A stretch of DNA of 64,000 bases from Aequorivita sp. UBA3180 (GTDB lineage Bacteria > Bacteroidota > Bacteroidia > Flavobacteriales > Flavobacteriaceae), in the NCBI GenBank assembly GCA_002364215.1, contig DEXQ01000002.1:115406-179405 (forward strand), in the 5' to 3' direction. Positions 59,365 to 64,000 of the stretch are shown here, one piece after another. How positions within the stretch are numbered: the first letter of the stretch is position 1; the number at the start of each line of letters is the position of its first letter. Position numbers and translations under genes: made by a program. The notes under the pieces were generated by a model. It was not told the DNA's origin. It did not search any database and worked only from the letters and a program-made list of their open reading frames with translations.

Positions 59365-61556
59365 TCTTTCTTTAAAATCAGTTCCACGCGGGTACCTTCG
59401 CTGTTCTCGAAAACATTCGCTACGGTTACGTCCACTTTGTCTTTGTACATTTCGTTTAAGATAGCAATTCTTTTTTGCGTATTGCCCATTCCTTTGGACT
59501 TCTGCTTTTTTTGGTTTTCGGTTTTGAATTCTTTTGATTTTGTGCGGCCAATACCATCATCTTGAATAGTAATCTTCACGGTTTTAGCATCTATTTTTTT
59601 AAAATCAATATTTAGCAAGCCTTTTTCCTCCTTATACCGAAGTCCGTGCCATACAGCGTTTTCTACATAGGGCTGAAGTAACATTGGTGGAATTACAAAC
59701 TCATTTAAATTGATGGCTTCATCTACTGAAAATTTATAGTCGAACTTATCCTTAAACCGGAAATGTTCAAGTTTCACATAGAGTTCCAAAAGTTCAATTT
59801 CTTTTTCCAAAGGAATAAAATCCTCTTCACTGTTTTCCAAGACTGAGCGCATTAAAAGTGAAAAATCTGTCAAATATTTATTTGCGGCACGTTCGTCATT
59901 CACCGCAATAAAACTGTTAACTGAGTTGAGGGCATTAAAGATAAAATGAGGATTCATCTGCGACCTAAGCGATTTGAGAGCCAAAAGATTGTTTGCGAAT
60001 TTTTGCTGTTTTACGTTTTTATACTGTGTATAAGCCGCAAAAACAAGTAACAAAACAATAATGGCCAACGAAATGATAACCCACTTTTGTATTTGGCTAT
60101 TTCGCTCTATCAATTCTTGGTTTTCAAAGGCTAGTTTATAACGGCTTTCATTTAACTTTCTGTCGTTTTCCAAACTGGCAATACGGTTTTGTTTTAGGGT
60201 GATTTCTTTGGTGAAGCGTGCCGCTTGACTAATTTCCTGTTCCTTCTTCACATAAAGTTCATCCACAACTTCCACATACCGTTGGTAGCTTTCGGTGGCT
60301 TTATCATATTCACCGATGTCGCGATAAATTTCTGAAAGTTTACGGGTAGCATCCTTTTGTACTATCAAATCTTCTTTTTTATCGGCTTCAGCTATACTTT
60401 TTTCAAGATATGGAATGGCCTGTTCGTACTTTTCCTGTGCCACAAAGGCATTGGCTATTTTATAGTTTTGACGTTGTGGGGTAAGCGCCTCGTCTTCTAC
60501 AGTAGCGCCTTTGCCCATCGTGTTCAGTTCTTCCAAGGTTTCCTCACGAAGCTGTATTTCTTTGTCATACTCTCGATTTTGGTTGTAGAAATCTGCCACC
60601 TTATTTTTTTCAGAAACTGCACGCTGTTTATTTTCCCTCTTGGCCAATTTTAGGGAGTTGTCAAAATATTCCTCGGCTTCATTCAGCGCCCCGCTTTGGG
60701 CATAGGCTTCACCAATTTTGGAATTTAGGTTGGTGATTTTTGGGGTGATTTGGTTTTCCTTGGCTACATCCAGTGCCTTTTGATAATTGAAAACACTTTT
60801 CACGCCATCGCCAATAGCCTTATAGGTATCGCCTAAGCTCTCATAAATTTCTACTCTTTGGTAAGCTGAGAGGTTTCCTTTTAATAAATTCTGAAGTGTT
60901 GCAATACTTTCCTGGTAATTTTTATTCTGCGCAAATGCCTTTGCCAATTTTATGGAAACTTCTGTATTCAGCGTGTTTTGGAGACTTCGTTTATAATTAT
61001 CGACCGCCAGATCTGGCTGGTTCCAAAACAAGTTGATATCGCCCAAAGTCTCAAAAGCTTGACCATTTTCCTGTTTTGAAATGTTTTTATTTCGCCCCGG
61101 TTCCAAGGCGCGGGTTACATATTCAATACTTTTCTGGGCATCCTTTTTTAGAAAAAACCTAGCAGAATCCAAATAAACCTTAAAGCCTGCCTGCATATTG
61201 CTTGTGGGACTTTTAGAAATCACAGGTTCGGTTTCTCCCTTGGCTTTTTCAACGCGAACGGTAATAAAGTCATTTTTGGTTATCGTATAATAAACCGTTA
61301 CAAAATCATCGCTTTTTATAATAAGCTCATCCCCTATTTTTGCTGAAATGGCGAAACGTCCCGAAAGATTTGTGGTAGTGTACTGGCCGCCCAATATTTC
61401 AACATTCACTTTTGGGATTGGCATATTGGTTTCGCCGTCCACCACTTCCCCCTTCAGCATAAAAGGTCTGTTTTCCGATTGCCGATTTGCTTGTGAAAAG
61501 CATGCATCGGAAGAAAAAATGGCAAGCGCCGTAAATAGAAAAAGAAAGTTTTTCAT
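59361..61556 (-). CDS. LytS-like histidine kinase with carboxypeptidase-regulatory and TPR sensor region
   Basis: About 731 residues from ATG 61556. Signal peptide (NFLFLFTALAIFSSDACFSQ), then a carboxypeptidase-D regulatory-like beta domain (about 30-105: KGEVVDGETNMPIPKVNVEI, TNLSGRFAIS), a TPR array (about 120-440), a coiled coil, one membrane helix (about 492-510, WVIISLAIIVLLLVFAAYTQ) and a cytoplasmic His-kinase domain with phospho-His537 in QMNPHFIFNALNSVNSF. The ATPase part has PYVENAVWHGL and DDGIGR. The periplasmic TPR region is probably the sensor. It overlaps the response regulator gene by 4 nt. Confidence 0.94.
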   Translation of the reverse strand: MKNFLFLFTALAIFSSDACFSQANRQSENRPFMLKGEVVDGETNMPIPKVNVEILGGQYTTTNLSGRFAISAKIGDELIIKSDDFVTVYYTITKNDFITVRVEKAKGETEPVISKSPTSNMQAGFKVYLDSARFFLKKDAQKSIEYVTRALEPGRNKNISKQENGQAFETLGDINLFWNQPDLAVDNYKRSLQNTLNTEVSIKLAKAFAQNKNYQESIATLQNLLKGNLSAYQRVEIYESLGDTYKAIGDGVKSVFNYQKALDVAKENQITPKITNLNSKIGEAYAQSGALNEAEEYFDNSLKLAKRENKQRAVSEKNKVADFYNQNREYDKEIQLREETLEELNTMGKGATVEDEALTPQRQNYKIANAFVAQEKYEQAIPYLEKSIAEADKKEDLIVQKDATRKLSEIYRDIGEYDKATESYQRYVEVVDELYVKKEQEISQAARFTKEITLKQNRIASLENDRKLNESRYKLAFENQELIERNSQIQKWVIISLAIIVLLLVFAAYTQYKNVKQQKFANNLLALKSLRSQMNPHFIFNALNSVNSFIAVNDERAANKYLTDFSLLMRSVLENSEEDFIPLEKEIELLELYVKLEHFRFKDKFDYKFSVDEAINLNEFVIPPMLLQPYVENAVWHGLRYKEEKGLLNIDFKKIDAKTVKITIQDDGIGRTKSKEFKTENQKKQKSKGMGNTQKRIAILNEMYKDKVDVTVANVFENSEGTRVELILKKD

Positions 61557-61769
61557 TTTAATATTAAAACGGTAAACATACACACTTTACTGCAATGCTT
61601 AAAATTACGTTTTTCTGAAATAGCTTCAACTTATGTGAAAAAAGAATACTTCACTCATCCAAATATACGCTTCCCTAAGGCAGATAAAGTGCTTCCTCAA
61701 AGTAGATTTTTTTTCAACAAAGTCTACACTAGGTTTATACTGTTTAAAATCACTTAAAAAATATCAATT

Positions 61770-62924
61770 ATGAAAAAGTTACAGATTATTTTACTCTTCG
61801 CAGCTTTCACCATGACCCTTTCGTGCAAAGCCGAAACTAAAAAACCCGACAATCAATTACTAGCTACGGTCGAAGACCAAAATTTGAAAAAAGAACACTA
61901 TATAAAAGTTGCCCTGCTGCTGGACACGAGTAACAGCATGGACGGCCTCATAGACCAAGCTAAGGCACAGCTTTGGGAAATAGTGAACGAATTGAGCTAC
62001 GCCAAATGCCGAAATGAAAGACCAAAACTTCAAATAGCTTTATACGAATATGGGAATGACAATTTGAGTTCGCGCGACAATTACATCAGAAAAATTTTAA
62101 ACTTTACGGAAGATTTAGACGATGTTTCCAAAGAACTATTCTCCTTAACAACCAATGGCGGCAGTGAGTATTGCGGTGCTGTTATTCAAGAATCATTGAA
62201 TAAATTGGATTGGGGCAATGAGGATGACGATTTAAAAATGGTTTTTATTGCCGGAAACGAACCTTTTACGCAAGGAAGCATAAATTATAAAGATGCTGCA
62301 GCAAATGCCAAGGAAAATGGGGTGGTTGTAAACACGATTTTCTGTGGAGATTACCGCCACGGAATTGACAGCTATTGGAAAGATGGCGCCCAACTTACCT
62401 ATGGCGACTATATGGCCATTAACCAAAACCAGCAAACCGTGTATGTTCCATCTCCATATGATGATGTAATAATTCAACTAAATATAAAACTTAACAACAC
62501 CTATGTACCTTATGGAACCCGTGGAGAAATGAAAAAGGCGATGCAAAATGAGCAAGATTCAAATGCTGAAGAATATAGTAAAGCAAACGCAGTAAGCCGC
62601 ACCGTTTCAAAAGGAAGCCATTTATACACTAACAGTACTTGGGATTTAGTAGATGCTGAAAAAGAAGCAGACTTTAGTTATGAAAAATTGAAAAAGGAAG
62701 AATTACCGCAGGAATTGAAAGGAAAAAGCACTTCGGAAATAAAAAAATATCTCGAAACCAAACGTTCCGAAAGAGAAGCGATTCAGAAAGAAATCATGGA
62801 GCTAAACGAGCAACGCCGAAAGTACATCGCCGAGCACTCCAAAGAAACAAACAATGGTTTGGAAAATGCTATGGTTGAAGCCATAAAAAAACAAGCCAAA
62901 AAGAAAAATTATACGTGGCAATAA
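61770..62924 (+). CDS. VWA-domain lipoprotein
   Basis: A 384-residue lipoprotein: signal KKLQIILLFAAFTMTLSC, Cys19. The von Willebrand A domain begins at about 45 with a complete MIDAS start DTSNS (Asp52, Ser54, Ser56) in VALLLDTSNSMDGL; later parts are SLTTNGGSEYCGAVIQESL and MVFIAGNEPFTQG. The C-terminal third is charged and helical (YETKRSEREAIQKEIMELNE). Such proteins bind partner proteins through a metal ion. It has a 186-bp leader region and a bidirectional terminator behind it. The target is unknown. Confidence 0.88.
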   Translation: MKKLQIILLFAAFTMTLSCKAETKKPDNQLLATVEDQNLKKEHYIKVALLLDTSNSMDGLIDQAKAQLWEIVNELSYAKCRNERPKLQIALYEYGNDNLSSRDNYIRKILNFTEDLDDVSKELFSLTTNGGSEYCGAVIQESLNKLDWGNEDDDLKMVFIAGNEPFTQGSINYKDAAANAKENGVVVNTIFCGDYRHGIDSYWKDGAQLTYGDYMAINQNQQTVYVPSPYDDVIIQLNIKLNNTYVPYGTRGEMKKAMQNEQDSNAEEYSKANAVSRTVSKGSHLYTNSTWDLVDAEKEADFSYEKLKKEELPQELKGKSTSEIKKYLETKRSEREAIQKEIMELNEQRRKYIAEHSKETNNGLENAMVEAIKKQAKKKNYTWQ

Positions 62925-62932
62925 ATTTCACG

Positions 62933-62972
62933 AGAAAAAAAAAGGCCTGAATAAATATCAGGCCTTTTTTTA
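62933..62972. terminator. Bidirectional terminator between VWA and PorP/SprF genes
   Basis: AAAGGCCTGA (62941-62950) pairs with TCAGGCCTTT (62959-62968), with a long A-run before and T-run after, serving both convergent genes. Confidence 0.9.
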
Positions 62973-62979
62973 AACTTTA

Positions 62980-63981
62980 TTAGTTAATGGCAGGACAATT
63001 ACAATCGTACGGTTCGGGTCTTCCACCCAAAAAGTCATAACCTAGTGTGATTTGATGAAAACCACCACTCTCAAACTTTACATTTCCCGACTGGTAAGAG
63101 TAGTTGTACCCAAACATAAAGTTTTTATAATTTACTCCTAAAATTGGCGTGAACCATTGAAGTTTTTGTGCCTTTATCTCTTCACCATTAAGGTATTCTG
63201 CACCATCAAGACTTCTTCGGTATGATAATCCGCCCCACAATTGCCCAAAATCCATTTTTCTATACGCTTTAAAGTTTACGTCCACAGCCTGTTCACCAGT
63301 ACGCTCGCTCCATTGAAAGAGGAAAGAAGGCTCGTAGCTCCAATCCGCTCCATATTGACCGATAGCGTACGCAGCTGAAATTAAATACTTTCTTTGGTTA
63401 TTTGATTCATACTTTTCAGTATAAATTGATCTATTCTGAAAGATGATATTCTTTACTGTGAAATGTGCCGAAAAATCCAAAAAGTTATACGAAAGCCCGG
63501 CATCTACATTAAAGTATGAAGTACTCTGAATAATTCCTCCAATCACAGGATCAAAATCTGTGAGGTCAAATTGAGTCTCATCCAAACGTGATTGTGTTAA
63601 TCCGGCGCTCAATCCAAAAGATAACTGATTTAAATCTGCTTCACTTCTAGAAAACATAATATGGTGGGCATATGTTATATATCCTCCTGTTTGGGAATGA
63701 TAACCATTTTTATCATTATAAAAAATAACACCAACCCCTGAGCGTTCTCCAAGACGTGCATTAAAATTAAGTGTCTGAAGGTTTGGAGCTTCATCTTGAT
63801 CAAACCATTGCTGACGTGCCGTCAAACGAATTTGATTGTGCGTTGCGGCTCCTGCCATCGATGGATGCAGTATATATAAATTATCAGCCAAATATTCTGA
63901 ATATACGGGTATACCGTCTTGTGAAAATCCATAAAGAGATGAAAACAAAAGTAGGATGAGGGAGATTTGTTTAATATTCAT
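62980..63981 (-). CDS. PorP/SprF family type IX secretion protein
   Basis: A 333-residue outer-membrane protein with signal peptide NIKQISLILLLFSSLYGFSQ. The mature start, GIPVYSEYLADNLYILHPSM and ARQQWFDQDEAP, is the PorP/SprF signature. A beta-barrel follows, ending with FHQITLGYDFLGGRPEPYD and the CNCPAIN tail. In Bacteroidota these proteins act with single large T9SS cargo adhesins, usually encoded just upstream; here the upstream gene would be outside the window. It is separate from the gldKLMN block at the other end of the window. Confidence 0.93.
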   Translation of the reverse strand: MNIKQISLILLLFSSLYGFSQDGIPVYSEYLADNLYILHPSMAGAATHNQIRLTARQQWFDQDEAPNLQTLNFNARLGERSGVGVIFYNDKNGYHSQTGGYITYAHHIMFSRSEADLNQLSFGLSAGLTQSRLDETQFDLTDFDPVIGGIIQSTSYFNVDAGLSYNFLDFSAHFTVKNIIFQNRSIYTEKYESNNQRKYLISAAYAIGQYGADWSYEPSFLFQWSERTGEQAVDVNFKAYRKMDFGQLWGGLSYRRSLDGAEYLNGEEIKAQKLQWFTPILGVNYKNFMFGYNYSYQSGNVKFESGGFHQITLGYDFLGGRPEPYDCNCPAIN

Positions 63982-64000
63982 AATTTCTATTTATCGTTTT

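Overview
The window is chromosomal DNA from a member of the Bacteroidota, most likely family Flavobacteriaceae; the genus cannot be decided from the sequence. The evidence is a complete gldKLMN gliding/type IX secretion (T9SS) cluster, T9SS type A C-terminal sorting domains on secreted proteins, a PorP/SprF protein, a HPPK-deoxynucleoside kinase fusion, many lipoproteins with Bacteroidota-type signals, and promoters of the TTTG-N20-TAnnTTTG form (best examples upstream of miaB, tig and a 60-residue lipoprotein gene). Coding density is high. I saw no rRNA gene, tRNA gene, transposase, prophage or CRISPR array.

Layout. 1-2.1 kb: the start of an ABC-F ATPase, a DUF983 protein and an FAD oxidoreductase. 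2.2-10.6 kb: a leftward block topA, degenerate arginase-fold protein, gldK, gldL, gldM, gldN, closed by a strong terminator. 10.7-17 kb: rightward pyrophosphatase lipoprotein, miaB, lipoprotein, sigma-54 activator, lptE-like, TPR protein, secG. 17-22.2 kb: a three-gene leftward accessory island (secreted hydrolase, small lipoprotein, leucine-rich-repeat protein) set between secG and groES. Both of its T9SS-cargo genes carry a single-base frameshift, and near-identical terminator hairpins lie at both ends. 22.3-24.3 kb: groES-groEL behind a sigma-54-type promoter. 24.4-28.3 kb: M28 peptidase, TolB-like lipoprotein and membrane glycosyltransferase. 28.3-33.3 kb: a GNAT-nitrilase fusion and a polyamine operon (arginine decarboxylase, agmatinase, deoxyhypusine-synthase-like). 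33.5-41.3 kb: pseudouridine synthase, folK-dNK fusion, AsmA-like protein, DUF2797 protein, GH3 protein and a small lipoprotein. 41.4-49.7 kb: clpX, clpP, tig, a small membrane protein, SGNH lipoprotein, FadL-type porin, alpha/beta hydrolase and pdxJ. 49.7-57.8 kb: an envelope block CBS protein, nadK, DUF6089, uppS, bamA, two skp genes and murI. 57.8-64 kb: gamma-carbonic-anhydrase-like protein, a LytTR two-component system, a VWA lipoprotein and a PorP/SprF protein.

How the genes fit together. Much of the window serves the cell envelope: GldKLMN powers T9SS export, BamA and the Skp proteins insert outer-membrane barrels, the LptE-like protein helps deliver LPS, SecG supports inner-membrane export, UppS and MurI feed peptidoglycan synthesis, and GroESL, trigger factor and ClpXP handle folding and turnover.

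The strongest candidates for something undescribed are: (1) a dispersed 47-bp repeat found inside two unrelated genes in the same reading frame, with partial copies in a third gene and in an intergenic gap, resembling in behaviour the in-gene palindromic elements of Rickettsia; (2) the frameshifted T9SS-cargo island, where one frameshift sits in a T7 tract inside the signal peptide and could be a phase switch; (3) a pseudouridine synthase with Gly in place of the catalytic Asp; (4) an arginase-fold protein in the gld block lacking half of its metal ligands; (5) an 11-bp tandem array upstream of the carbonic-anhydrase-like gene; and (6) a perfect palindrome carrying two opposed promoter -7 elements.
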